Assembly: GCF_000955955.1 (NCBI RefSeq)
Contig: NZ_JYJG01000408.1
Span: 1 to 22,695 of the forward strand
Direction of reading: 5' to 3'
Length of the DNA: 22,695 bases
From: Lentzea aerocolonigenes
GTDB lineage: Bacteria; Actinomycetota; Actinomycetes; Mycobacteriales; Pseudonocardiaceae
Shown here one piece after another: positions 6,512-14,161 of this stretch; the first letter of the stretch is position 1, and each line of letters starts with the position of its first letter. A program made the translations under genes and the position numbers. Under the pieces are notes generated by a model. It searched no databases, was not told where the DNA came from, and saw nothing but the letters and a program-made list of their open reading frames with translations.

Positions 6512-7709
6512 AACTGGGGACGTCACCGTCGTCGGCGCAGGCCCGGTCGGCCTCCTGCTCGCCACCGAACTCGCCCTCCAGGGCGTCCGCACCACCGTGC
6601 TCGAACGCCTCACCGCCCAGGCCGACACCATCAAGGCCCAGATGATCAGTGGCCGCACCTACCAGATGCTCGCCATGCGCGGCTTCGGTCCCGCGATCGA
6701 CGCCGCCGGCGAGGCCGAGTCCGCCGGTCTCGCCTGGCGCCCCAACGGCTCCACCGGTCACTTCGCCGGAATGTTCAAACTGGACGGTCTCCCGATCGTC
6801 ATGCTGACGCAGCAAGCACTCGAACGAATCCTCGAAGCCCGCGCACTCGAACTCGGCGTCGAGATCCGCCGCGGCGTCGAGGTCACGTCACTCGACCTCG
6901 GCACCGACTACGTGGTCGGCTGCGACGGCGGCCGCAGCGCGGTCCGCAAGCTCGCCGGCTTCGACTTCCCCGGCACCGACCCGACGCTCACCGGCTACCA
7001 GGCCGTCGTCGACCTGGACACCGAACTCCCGCGCGGCTGGCACCGCACCCCGCACGGCGTCTACGCCTCCGGTCCGCTCAAGGGCCGCGTCATGATCCTC
7101 GAGTTCGACGGCCCGCCGGCCGACCGCGAGGCAACACCCGAGATCCTCGAAGCCGCCCTTCGCCGGGTCAGCGACCTGGACGTGCGCATCACCGCCGTCC
7201 ACACCGCCACGGTCTGGACCGACAACACCCGCCAGGCCACCACCTACCGCCGCGGCAACGTCCTGCTCGCGGGCGACGCGGCCCACATCCACTCCCCGTT
7301 CGGCGGTCAGGGCCTCAACCTGGGTCTGCAGGACGCGCTCAACCTGGGGTGGAAGCTCGCCACCGGCGACCCCGGCCTGATCGGCACCTACACCGCCGAA
7401 CGCCACCCGGTCGCCGCCCGCGTGCTGCACAACACCATGGCGCAGGTGGCCCTGACCCGCCCGGACCCGCACACCCGCGAGCTGTACTCGCTCTTCGGCG
7501 ATCTCCTCGACCTCCCGCAGGTCAAGGACCGCATCTCCGCCATGGTCCAGGGCACCGACATCCGCTACGACACCGGCTCCGACCACCCGCTCGCCGGCAC
7601 GTTCGTCCCCGGCCTCGACCTCTCCGACGGCAAGGGCACCAGCATCGCGATCGACGGCGCCGAAGCCACCATCCGCCCAGACGGCTACATCTCCAGGATC
7701 ACCACGTGA
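6504..7709 (+). CDS. Class A FAD-dependent aromatic monooxygenase
   Basis: The 401-residue protein is a PF01494-type hydroxylase. The three FAD/NAD(P)H motifs are present: G11-A-G-P-V-G16 (Rossmann GxGxxG) followed by the acidic E34, a DG motif at D141-G142, and the GD motif G257-D258 in LLAGDAAHIHSPFGGQGLNL. Rox-like rifampicin monooxygenases and polyketide hydroxylases share this plan, but they usually continue into a C-terminal thioredoxin-like domain. Here the sequence runs from GTFVPGLDLSDGKG to RPDGYISRITT in about 37 residues, so most of that domain is missing. ATG 6504 was chosen over ATG 6495 and TTG 6468 from the promoter geometry. The stop overlaps the next gene as GTGA. Likely role: hydroxylation and inactivation or tailoring of an aromatic compound; the substrate is unknown. 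Confidence 0.87.
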   Translation: MKTTGDVTVVGAGPVGLLLATELALQGVRTTVLERLTAQADTIKAQMISGRTYQMLAMRGFGPAIDAAGEAESAGLAWRPNGSTGHFAGMFKLDGLPIVMLTQQALERILEARALELGVEIRRGVEVTSLDLGTDYVVGCDGGRSAVRKLAGFDFPGTDPTLTGYQAVVDLDTELPRGWHRTPHGVYASGPLKGRVMILEFDGPPADREATPEILEAALRRVSDLDVRITAVHTATVWTDNTRQATTYRRGNVLLAGDAAHIHSPFGGQGLNLGLQDALNLGWKLATGDPGLIGTYTAERHPVAARVLHNTMAQVALTRPDPHTRELYSLFGDLLDLPQVKDRISAMVQGTDIRYDTGSDHPLAGTFVPGLDLSDGKGTSIAIDGAEATIRPDGYISRITT

Positions 7710-8452
7710 AAATCGCAGTGACCGGCGCGACCGGCACCCAGGGCGGCGCAGTCGCCCGACTCCTCACCGAACGCGGCCACGAAGTCCGCCGCGTCACCCG
7801 AAACCCCAAGCACCCCGACGACGTCCACGGCGACTTCGACAACCCGGACTCGCTGGAGCAAGCCTTCGCCGACGTCGACGGTCTCTTCCTGATGACCCCG
7901 CTCAGCGGCCCTTCCGAAGCGTCCCAGGGCAAAGCCGCCGTCGACGCCGCCCGGCACGTCCCGCACGTCGTCTTCACCTCGGCCACCAACGCCGACCGCG
8001 GCACCGGCATCCCGCACTTCGACACCAAAGCCGAGATCGAACGGCACCTGGCCGCCGTCCATCCACACTGGACAGTGCTGGGTCCGGCCGCCTTCATGAG
8101 CAACAAAGGCTTCGTGGCACTACCGATCCCACCGACCTTGAAGCTGCACCTGATCGCGCCGGAGGACATCGCCGCGATGGCTGTACTGGCCTTCGAACAA
8201 CCGGCCCGCTTCCACAACCGGCGCGTCGACATCGCCAGCGACCAGCTCACCGGCCCGGAGATGGCGGCGATCCGCGGCACCGAGTTCGTCGAGTACTCGC
8301 TCGCCCAGGCCGAGACCTACTCCCCGGACCTGGCCGCGATGTTCCGCTACTTCACCGAAACCGGCCTGGACCTGGACATCCCGGCCCTGCACGCCGAGCT
8401 CCCCGAGATCGCCTGGCACAGCTACGCGAACTGGGTCACCGGTCGGGCCTAA
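7706..8452 (+). CDS. NmrA-like NAD(P)-binding oxidoreductase/sensor
   Basis: The start is the GTG at 7706, which overlaps the monooxygenase stop by 4 bp (GTGA), giving 248 residues. The N-terminal Rossmann fold begins KIAVTGATGTQGGAVARLL with G7-x-x-G10-x-x-G13. VRRVTRNP then suggests NADP preference through the Arg residues, and VVFTSATNADRG and HFDTKAEIERHL occupy the SDR catalytic-strand and Tyr/Lys-helix positions. The canonical YxxxK becomes a non-tyrosine FDTKAE, as is usual in NmrA-like atypical SDRs. Members bind or reduce quinones or act as redox sensors. Coupling to the monooxygenase suggests handling of its quinone-type product, or NAD(P)H sensing. The function is inferred. It ends in a CTAA that it shares with the convergent LysE gene. 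Confidence 0.85.
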   Translation: MKIAVTGATGTQGGAVARLLTERGHEVRRVTRNPKHPDDVHGDFDNPDSLEQAFADVDGLFLMTPLSGPSEASQGKAAVDAARHVPHVVFTSATNADRGTGIPHFDTKAEIERHLAAVHPHWTVLGPAAFMSNKGFVALPIPPTLKLHLIAPEDIAAMAVLAFEQPARFHNRRVDIASDQLTGPEMAAIRGTEFVEYSLAQAETYSPDLAAMFRYFTETGLDLDIPALHAELPEIAWHSYANWVTGRA

Positions 8453-9063
8453 CCCACCATCCGCTCCACGAGCAACACCCCACCGATGCCGATCATCATC
8501 GCCCCGCTGACTCGCGACACCACCCGTGCCACCCCCGGCCGGGTGGTCAGCACCGCCTTCGCAAAGACCCCGACCGCCAGATAGACCACCCCGCACAACG
8601 CCATGTGCAACGCCCCGAGCACCGCCGTCTGCGCAGCCACCGACCAGCCCGCACTCGGATCGATGAACTGCGGGAACAACGACACGAACATCAACATCGC
8701 CTTGGGGTTCAACCCGCTGATCCCGACCCCTTTGAGCACCACCCGTCCCGGCGAGGCCGCCAGCTCCTCAGCCGCACCAGGACTCGCCGGACGCGCCAGC
8801 ACCCCGAACCCCAGCCACACCAGGTACGCGGCCCCGGCCACCGTCAACGCGGTGAGCAGCCCCTTCGAACTGGCCACGACCACCACCAGCCCAGCCACCG
8901 CGAGCACCGTGTAGCCCGCGTACCCGGCCACCAGCCCCGCCACCGCGGGCAACACGAACCGGCCGCGCAACCCCGCCGCGATCGCGTAGGCCCAGTCCGC
9001 TCCAGGCGTGAGGACCAGCAGCAGGTCCACCGCCAGAAACGCCACCACCGTGCTCAGCTCCAT
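8449..9063 (-). CDS. LysE/RhtB-family amino-acid exporter
   Basis: The start is set at the ATG at 9063 (204 residues, the normal family length). An in-frame ATG 7 codons upstream is less likely, because a TAGCCT -10 box (9071-9076) lies 7 nt before 9063. The protein has about six hydrophobic segments and the family N-terminus MELSTVVAFLAVDLLLVLTP followed by GADW. The SGLNPKAMLMFVSLFPQF segment is diagnostic (NPKA...FFxxFxPQF in the family). It exports an amino acid or a related small amine across the inner membrane. A divergent Lrp/AsnC regulator starts about 80 bp away, a common exporter-regulator pairing analogous to LysE/LysG. The substrate cannot be read from sequence. The 3' end overlaps the NmrA-like gene by 4 bp (CTAA). 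Confidence 0.92.
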   Translation of the reverse strand: MELSTVVAFLAVDLLLVLTPGADWAYAIAAGLRGRFVLPAVAGLVAGYAGYTVLAVAGLVVVVASSKGLLTALTVAGAAYLVWLGFGVLARPASPGAAEELAASPGRVVLKGVGISGLNPKAMLMFVSLFPQFIDPSAGWSVAAQTAVLGALHMALCGVVYLAVGVFAKAVLTTRPGVARVVSRVSGAMMIGIGGVLLVERMVG

Positions 9064-9070
9064 GCCCGAA

Positions 9071-9076
9071 AGGCTA
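9071..9076 (-). promoter_or_regulatory. Putative -10 box of the LysE-family gene
   Basis: TAGCCT on the minus strand ends 7 nt before the ATG at 9063, consistent with a leaderless message. No -35 was identified. Confidence 0.4.
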
Positions 9077-9133
9077 GGAAGCATCAGCCCAAAGGTGTTC
9101 CCGCCTTTACCCTGCTCAAGCCGCTTTCAGGGG

Positions 9134-9139
9134 AAGAAT
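9134..9139 (+). promoter_or_regulatory. Putative -10 box of the Lrp/AsnC gene
   Basis: AAGAAT (consensus-like except the first base) ends 6 nt before the GTG at 9146. The geometry suggests a leaderless transcript. Confidence 0.35.
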
Positions 9140-9145
9140 GACCCC

Positions 9146-9595
9146 GTGGACACCGTTGACCGAAAGATTCTTGCCGAGCTGCAGCAGGACGGCCGCCTGA
9201 CCGTCACCGACCTGGCCGCACGGGTGAACCTGAGCATCTCCCCGTGCCACCGCCGCCTGCGCGACCTGGAACGCGACGGCGCGATCCGCGGCTACCGGGC
9301 CGTCGTCGACCCGGCGGCGGTCGGCCTGCACTTCGAGGCCCTCGTGTTCGCCACCGTCCACTGGGAGAATGAGAGCACCGTCGCCGACTTCGAACGAGCA
9401 GTAGCCGCGATCCCGAACGTCCTGCAGGCACAACGACTCTTCGGCGAGCCGGACTACCTCCTGCGCATCGCCACCACCGACCTGGCCGCCTACCAACAGC
9501 TCTACGACGAGAAGCTCGTGAAGCTGCCCGGGGTCAGGCGAATGAACTCCACAGTGGTCATGAAACACGTCGTGGACGACCGTCCACTGCCATGA
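9146..9595 (+). CDS. Lrp/AsnC-family transcriptional regulator
   Basis: The start is the GTG at 9146, giving 149 residues, the standard family size. Upstream in-frame codons would place the start inside the divergent exporter. The N-terminal AsnC helix-turn-helix reads VDRKILAELQQDGRLTVTDL, AARVNLSISPCHRRLRDLER, DGAIRGYRAVVD. The SISPCHRRLRDLE recognition helix is characteristic. A RAM/ligand-binding beta-alpha sandwich follows (residues ~65-145), with the GEPDYLLRIATTDLAAY strand. It probably senses an amino acid and controls the divergent LysE-family exporter. The stop overlaps the next gene by 4 bp (ATGA at 9592), so the membrane protein downstream may be under the same control. Confidence 0.92.
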   Translation: MDTVDRKILAELQQDGRLTVTDLAARVNLSISPCHRRLRDLERDGAIRGYRAVVDPAAVGLHFEALVFATVHWENESTVADFERAVAAIPNVLQAQRLFGEPDYLLRIATTDLAAYQQLYDEKLVKLPGVRRMNSTVVMKHVVDDRPLP

Positions 9596-11211
9596 TGTGG
9601 GCCGTGAAGCCGCATCATTGGCCCTTGGTCGCGCTGGGCGTCTCGGCCGTCGTCGCGATCACCACCGTGATCGTCGTGGGCAGCAAGTCGCCCGCGGTCA
9701 ACATGCCGATCCTGCTCGGCGTCCCGCTCGTCGCGACCTACCTCGCGCACCTGGTCTCGAAACGCGCGCCGAACAAGGTGCTGTTCGAGTTCCGCGCCGA
9801 CTTCAAGCCAAGCCGCTACGTCGACACGATCGAGGTCACCGACAACGGCCTGGAGATCATCGCGGGCACGCCGCACAAGACCCCGGTGCTGACGTACGGG
9901 TTCAGCGATCTTCTCGGTATCGGCACGCGGCAGGCGGTGCGTGGCGAGGCACCGTGGATCACGCTGCACGATGGTCGCGCCCTTCCCGTTCCCCAGGGTG
10001 ACGTAGTCGTGCTGCGGACGACCACGGGCGATCAGGTGCTGCCTGTCGAGGACCCGCGGAAGTTCGTCTCGCTCGTCCGGTCAAGGGTGCCAAGCCTGGC
10101 CGACGCGCCTTCGGTCGCTGTCGTCACGGACAACAACCGCGCCGAGGCCGGTGAGGCGCCGCGACCCGTTGGCGCGTCCGCCACGTCGGTGGAAGGACCC
10201 GCGGTTGCGCTCACCGGGCCTTCGCTCGCGGTGCGCTGGCTGGTCGGCGGGACTCTCGCGCTGACCGGAACAGTTGTGCTGCCAGAGGTCGCGCTGATCG
10301 CCACCTCCGACATACCACGGCTCATGCTCGCGGCCCCGCTGGTTGCGGGTGTGCTGTGGGTGCTGAACCGGAACGTGCCCTGGCTCTGGAGCCGGTTGGC
10401 GTTCCTCTCCGTTCCGATCGTCGTGTTCTGGTTGATCGGCGCGAAGGCATACGTCTGGATACCCGTCCTGCTGGTGCTGTGCCCAACGCTGGGACACCTC
10501 GGCGCACGGATGTTCCGGCTGGGTGCCAACCTGGGCCGCAACGTCCAGGTGCGGGTGCCGCTGCGCACCGGCGGGTCGCTGTACGTCGAGCAGCATCGCC
10601 TGGTTCACCGGCTGGGCGCGTCGCAGAACGGAAAGTTCCTCACCCAAGCGATGTGGCTCGGAGACCTCACGCTGGTGCAACCGGGCACATCGCCACACCC
10701 GGAGCTGTGGCCGTTGCCCGGTGGTGGCCACAAAACGCTCGTCGGCAACGGCCCGACGCTGCGCCTGGTGGCCCGGCCTCAGCAATGGCTCCTGCCGGTG
10801 ACGCAGGCCGGTGAGCTCGCCGAGGTGATCCGGTCGCGTCAGGCAACGCCGGTTCAGCCAACGCAGATGTCGATGGACGAATGGCGGGAGCTGCGCCACT
10901 GGGCCAGGCGGCACTCGACCGGGATCGCCCAGACTTCCCTCACGACCACCGCGATCGGCTGGCGGTTGTTCGCCGCGTCCGTCACCGGCACCTTCGCCTG
11001 GATGTTCCTCCTCGTCGCCGGCAAGGGCGTCAACGTGTGGATCGGAGTCGCGGCCACAGTGCTGCTGACCGCGTGGCTGCTGGCCGACTGGTGGCGGGTG
11101 CGCGGGCGGATGCGGCTCGCCGAGCACCACCTGCTGCCGCCGGGGAGCCGGGACTGGGGCGAGACCCGTCCAGACCACGCCCCGATCCACGGCTGGCAGC
11201 GCTGGCGGTAG
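9592..11211 (+). CDS. Multi-pass membrane protein of unknown function
   Basis: The 539-residue protein was not recognised. The start ATG at 9592 overlaps the Lrp stop; a second ATG follows immediately at 9595. Predicted membrane segments by hydrophobicity are: residues ~10-30 and ~36-56; a soluble region of about 150 residues (60-210) rich in beta-strand patterns with WITLHDGRALPVPQGDVV, reminiscent of a PH-like/YdbT-type fold (weak); four segments between ~213 and 305; a second soluble region (~308-455) again with strand-turn repeats (VRVPLRTGGSLYVEQHRLVH); and two final segments at ~457-477 and ~481-500. The two soluble blocks might be related halves. Coupling to the Lrp regulator hints at amino-acid-responsive expression. 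It ends 1 nt before the stop of the convergent CpnT-like gene (TAG followed by CTA). Confidence 0.75.
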   Translation: MMWAVKPHHWPLVALGVSAVVAITTVIVVGSKSPAVNMPILLGVPLVATYLAHLVSKRAPNKVLFEFRADFKPSRYVDTIEVTDNGLEIIAGTPHKTPVLTYGFSDLLGIGTRQAVRGEAPWITLHDGRALPVPQGDVVVLRTTTGDQVLPVEDPRKFVSLVRSRVPSLADAPSVAVVTDNNRAEAGEAPRPVGASATSVEGPAVALTGPSLAVRWLVGGTLALTGTVVLPEVALIATSDIPRLMLAAPLVAGVLWVLNRNVPWLWSRLAFLSVPIVVFWLIGAKAYVWIPVLLVLCPTLGHLGARMFRLGANLGRNVQVRVPLRTGGSLYVEQHRLVHRLGASQNGKFLTQAMWLGDLTLVQPGTSPHPELWPLPGGGHKTLVGNGPTLRLVARPQQWLLPVTQAGELAEVIRSRQATPVQPTQMSMDEWRELRHWARRHSTGIAQTSLTTTAIGWRLFAASVTGTFAWMFLLVAGKGVNVWIGVAATVLLTAWLLADWWRVRGRMRLAEHHLLPPGSRDWGETRPDHAPIHGWQRWR

Positions 11212-12360
11212 CTACTTCCGGGGTGGGTCGGGCAGGTCGAGATGCCCGACCATCCGCGGCGGGTTGGCCGAGGATTTCACCTGGTAGTCGCTGTCGGTCG
11301 GGTCGTTGACGTTGTTCGGCCCGATCTTGCCGAGGGTGTTCTTCGTCCCCTCGACCACCCGGTTGCCCTGGTGCGGGTTCGGGTCTGTCCCGGTGTTGGC
11401 GCGCACGGTGGACCCGTCGGGGGTCTGGTAGGCGTGGCCCTGCGTGTTCGCCCCCGCGGTGTACTGGCCGTCCGGCGACTTCCCGGTCTCCCAGGTCTGT
11501 TTGAGGCCCTCTCGCCTGTTCTGCCCACCGCCGACCGCACCACCGACGCCGCCGGAGACACCGCCGGACAGGATCGCCGAGCCGAAGTCCTTCGCCTCGA
11601 CCTTGCCGTGCGCGAGATTGGTCAGCACGTTGCCGCCGGCCCCGGAGATGGCACCTTCCACGGCACCACGTCCGGCGGCCTGCACGAAGGTCTTCGACGC
11701 GTTGCCGAGCACGGCGCTGCCCGTGCCGACCAGTCCACCGGCAAGACCACCTGCCACGCCGGCGATACCCGCGTCGAGCGTCTTGCCGGCGTCCCACGAC
11801 GTCCGCTCGCCGAAGACCGCCTGCAGGCCCTGGATCGCCAGGTCGGTGCCGACGTTCATCGCCAGGTTGATGGCGATCTGCTTGATCAGCTGCTGGAACA
11901 GCAGTTGGACCGAGAAGCGGGTCGCCGCCTGCGCGATCGGGATGCCCGCCGTCGACGCGCCGAACGTCGCCACCGCCGAGGCGATCATCGCGGCGATCTG
12001 CGCCGCGAGGATGATCAGCGCGGCGATGATGCTGAGCTTGGTGTACTCGATGCCCAACGCGGCGTTGTCACAGCCGGAAGCGAGGTCCGTGCAGATCTGC
12101 TGCAGGCTGACCAGGTAGGCGTCGCCCTCCGTGTACTTCTGCCAGTACTCGTTGAACTTGTCCGCGGTCTGCCCGCTCATACAGCCGAGAGCGGCGGTCG
12201 ACGCGCTGTTGCCGTCGCCCATCACCTCGCCGACGGCCTTCGCGGCCGCGTTCCACGCGTCCCGCATCGCCCACAGCTTGGTCTCGTCGCCCTCCGGCCA
12301 GTCCGCGCCGACCACGATCGGCGTGAGCCACTGGACAGCGCCGGGAATCTCGATGCCCAC
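11212..12360 (-). CDS. WXG100-like/CpnT N-terminal-domain protein without a toxin domain
   Basis: The 382-residue protein starts at GTG 12360. The first ~105 residues (PGAVQWLTPIVVGADWPEGD, then ETKLWAMRDAWNAAA) match the WXG100-like N-terminal domain of CpnT and related type VII-exported toxins, including the conserved start P-x-x-V-x-W. A hydrophobic helix follows at ~108-132, then amphipathic helices to ~185 and glycine/alanine-rich helices at 198-245 and 262-280. The C-terminal 100 residues are polar and look disordered (Asn, Pro, Gly and Thr rich). In CpnT-like proteins this position leads into a long linker and an effector domain. Here the protein ends at SANPPRMVGHLDLPDPPRK with none. 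It sits 3 nt downstream of an EspC/WXG-like gene, so co-secretion is plausible. The role as scaffold, carrier or degenerate toxin is inferred. Confidence 0.7.
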   Translation of the reverse strand: MGIEIPGAVQWLTPIVVGADWPEGDETKLWAMRDAWNAAAKAVGEVMGDGNSASTAALGCMSGQTADKFNEYWQKYTEGDAYLVSLQQICTDLASGCDNAALGIEYTKLSIIAALIILAAQIAAMIASAVATFGASTAGIPIAQAATRFSVQLLFQQLIKQIAINLAMNVGTDLAIQGLQAVFGERTSWDAGKTLDAGIAGVAGGLAGGLVGTGSAVLGNASKTFVQAAGRGAVEGAISGAGGNVLTNLAHGKVEAKDFGSAILSGGVSGGVGGAVGGGQNRREGLKQTWETGKSPDGQYTAGANTQGHAYQTPDGSTVRANTGTDPNPHQGNRVVEGTKNTLGKIGPNNVNDPTDSDYQVKSSANPPRMVGHLDLPDPPRK

Positions 12361-12363
12361 GGC

Positions 12364-12672
12364 TCACTTACCTCCCAACGACTGGGCGCCGCCCTTGTCG
12401 GCGGCTTCCCAGGTGTCCGCGGAGGCGTCCAGGCCGGTGCGGATCGAGTGGATGCCCTCGGTGAGCACCGGAAACGCCTGGCGAGCCTGGTCTGCGAGCG
12501 GCAGGTACGACTGCTGGAACTGCTTGCCCGCGTCGTCGCCGCCCCAGCAGCCGTTGTTGGCGTCGAGCACGCCGCGCAGCGCCTCCCACGCGGTCTGCAG
12601 CTTGTCGCCCGCCGCCGAGAACTTCGGCGAGGCCGCGCGCAGTGCCGTGGGATCTACCTCGAAGCCGGTCAC
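12364..12672 (-). CDS. EspC/WXG100-like small secreted helical protein
   Basis: About 102 residues, read from the GTG at 12672 that overlaps the upstream stop as GTGA (a GTG one codon earlier is also possible). It forms two predicted helices joined by a turn with C-W-G-G (CWGGDDAGKQF), the WXG-type turn, preceded by FEVDPTALRAASPKFSAAGD and followed by a long helix (YLPLADQARQAFPVLTEGIH). This is the EspC/ESX-1 secretion-associated type found beside type VII substrates. It probably pairs with the CpnT-like protein encoded 3 nt downstream, forming a helical bundle for type VII secretion. No secretion-machinery genes (EccC, EccB and so on) lie in the window. Confidence 0.8.
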   Translation of the reverse strand: MTGFEVDPTALRAASPKFSAAGDKLQTAWEALRGVLDANNGCWGGDDAGKQFQQSYLPLADQARQAFPVLTEGIHSIRTGLDASADTWEAADKGGAQSLGGK

Positions 12673-13145
12673 CACTGGCTCCCGCGACGGTCCATGAAGG
12701 ACTCCGGCGGCTCGTCCTCGTTGTGCTGCTGTGGTGTCTGCTGCACGATCGGCGGCGGCGTCGGGATCAGGTCCTTGATGGACGGCATGCCCGGGAACAG
12801 GTCAGGCAGGTCGGGAATGCCCTCCTGGTACGGCGCGAGCACGGCATCGGCCTGCTCGCGCGCGTTGAGGGCGGCTCGCTGGATCGTCGCGACGACGCTC
12901 TGGCCCAGCTTCTCGGGTGTGCTGCGCTCGAACGCGGCCGGGGCGAACGTGACGCCGGTGACGATGCCACCGGCGTTGACCGTGACCTCGACCAGACCGT
13001 CCTGGGACGTCGCCCGGCCGGTCTTCGACATCGCCTCGGCCTGGGCTTCTTTCAGCTGGGCGGTCTGCCGTTCCAGGTTCGCCAGCATCGAATCCACCTG
13101 GCCGCGCAACGCCGCGTTGCGCGCTTCAAGCTCCGGGTTGCTCAT
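12669..13145 (-). CDS. YbaB/EbfC-family DNA-binding-like protein with Pro-rich tail
   Basis: The 158-residue protein starts with an N-terminal helix (residues ~5-40, NPELEARNAALRGQVDSMLA), then the YbaB/EbfC beta-core: SQDGLVEVTVNAGGIVTGVTF (~47-68), and an amphipathic helix (~78-100) with NAREQADAVL. A Pro/Gln-rich tail of about 50 residues (IPTPPPIVQQTPQQHNEDEP) extends past the ~100-residue core of canonical YbaB. Family members bind DNA as nucleoid-associated dimers, but in actinobacteria divergent copies often precede WXG/EspC-like genes and may act as partners of secreted proteins instead. GAGGGG precedes the ATG by about 5 nt. It is the first gene of the three-gene operon YbaB-like/EspC-like/CpnT-like, each overlapping or nearly touching the next. 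Confidence 0.8.
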   Translation of the reverse strand: MSNPELEARNAALRGQVDSMLANLERQTAQLKEAQAEAMSKTGRATSQDGLVEVTVNAGGIVTGVTFAPAAFERSTPEKLGQSVVATIQRAALNAREQADAVLAPYQEGIPDLPDLFPGMPSIKDLIPTPPPIVQQTPQQHNEDEPPESFMDRRGSQW

Positions 13146-13162
13146 CCAGCCCCCTCAGAATG

Positions 13163-13190
13163 GGTGTGATCTGCCTAACTAGACCACACC
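13163..13190. promoter_or_regulatory. Inverted repeat upstream of the YbaB-like operon
   Basis: GGTGTGATC (13163-13171) and GACCACACC (13182-13190) form a 9-bp inverted repeat with one mismatch and a 10-bp spacer, in the 71-bp gap before the operon start at 13145. The arm centres are about 19 bp apart, so a dimeric regulator is plausible. It could alternatively be a weak nudC terminator. Confidence 0.35.
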
Positions 13191-13216
13191 GGAGGAGTCC
13201 GTTCAGCGCAATCCGG

Positions 13217-14161
13217 TCAGACGGCCGCCCAGCTCTGGAGCATCCGGAACGCGATCGACGCGCCACCGGCGAGCCCGAGCCCGGGAACACTCCCCGGCAC
13301 CTCGATCGCCTGGCGCACATCGGCCCTGGAGACCCACTTCGCCTCGGCGATCTCCCCGTCGGCCAGCCGCAACGGCTCGGCAGGATCGGCCACCGCCTCG
13401 AACCCGATCATCAACGACCGGGGGAACGGCCACGGCTGAGACCCGAGGTACCGGATGTCCCGCACAGCGACCCCGACCTCCTCGAAGATCTCCCGCGCCA
13501 CACAGGCTTCCAGCGACTCGCCGGCCTCGACGAACCCGGCCAGCACGGAGAACCGGCCCTCCGGCCACTCCGGACCGCGCGCGACGAGCACCTGGTCCGC
13601 CCCGTCGTGCACGAGACAGATCACCGCGGAATCGGTCCGCGGATATTCCTCCCGCCCGCACCCGGAACAGACGCTGGTCCACCCGGACTTCTCCAGCACG
13701 GTCCGCGCACCGCACTTGGCGCAGTACTTGCCGAGCCGGTGCCACTGGAACAACGCCGCCGCGGTCGTGAACAACCCGGCGGAGTGATCGTCCAAAGTGG
13801 CCCCGGCCTGGCGCAGGTCCAGCCACTGCGGCTCGTCCGTCAACTCCGGCGGCCCCCACGCACGGGAAGCAGGAACCTCGTCCCCGTCCTCGGCCGGCAT
13901 CAGCACCGCGAAGTACGCCACGCCGTCCTGCTCACCCAGCAGGACGGCGTTCACGGGCGGCTGATCGCCGAAATCCTGTGCGGGCCGGTCAGCCAGCCGC
14001 ACCCCGCGATCAGCGACCAACGTGCGCCCGCGGGTGTCGACGACGATCATCCGGGCCTTGGGCCAGAGCGCGGCGAGCTTCTCGTCGTCGCCGCGCAACG
14101 GCTCACACCGGTCGATCACGAACCGCGACAGCGCGGGTAGTCCGAGCAGGTCGAAACTCAC
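13217..14161 (-). CDS. nudC: NAD(+)/NADH pyrophosphatase (Nudix hydrolase)
   Basis: The 314-residue protein hydrolyses NADH to NMNH and AMP and can remove NAD caps from RNA (established for NudC). A four-cysteine zinc ribbon is present (C147-x-x-C150 and C165-x-x-C168). It is followed by EYPRTDSAVI, a full Nudix box from G209 to V231 (GFVEAGESLEACVAREIFEE then VGV) and the NudC-specific SQPWPFPRS at ~241-249, which distinguishes it from other Nudix enzymes. The N-terminal ~130 residues form the usual variable NudC dimerisation domain. The GTG start at 14161 overlaps the upstream M16 stop by 4 bp, so it is the third gene of a coupled M16A-M16B-nudC operon. Confidence 0.95.
   Translation of the reverse strand: MSFDLLGLPALSRFVIDRCEPLRGDDEKLAALWPKARMIVVDTRGRTLVADRGVRLADRPAQDFGDQPPVNAVLLGEQDGVAYFAVLMPAEDGDEVPASRAWGPPELTDEPQWLDLRQAGATLDDHSAGLFTTAAALFQWHRLGKYCAKCGARTVLEKSGWTSVCSGCGREEYPRTDSAVICLVHDGADQVLVARGPEWPEGRFSVLAGFVEAGESLEACVAREIFEEVGVAVRDIRYLGSQPWPFPRSLMIGFEAVADPAEPLRLADGEIAEAKWVSRADVRQAIEVPGSVPGLGLAGGASIAFRMLQSWAAV

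Noticed and set aside
11242..13182. 646-codon plus-strand frame opposite the YbaB/EspC/CpnT-like operon
   Set aside because: The translation is Arg/Val/Gly-rich without any domain pattern. The three minus-strand genes have clear family features and coupled starts.
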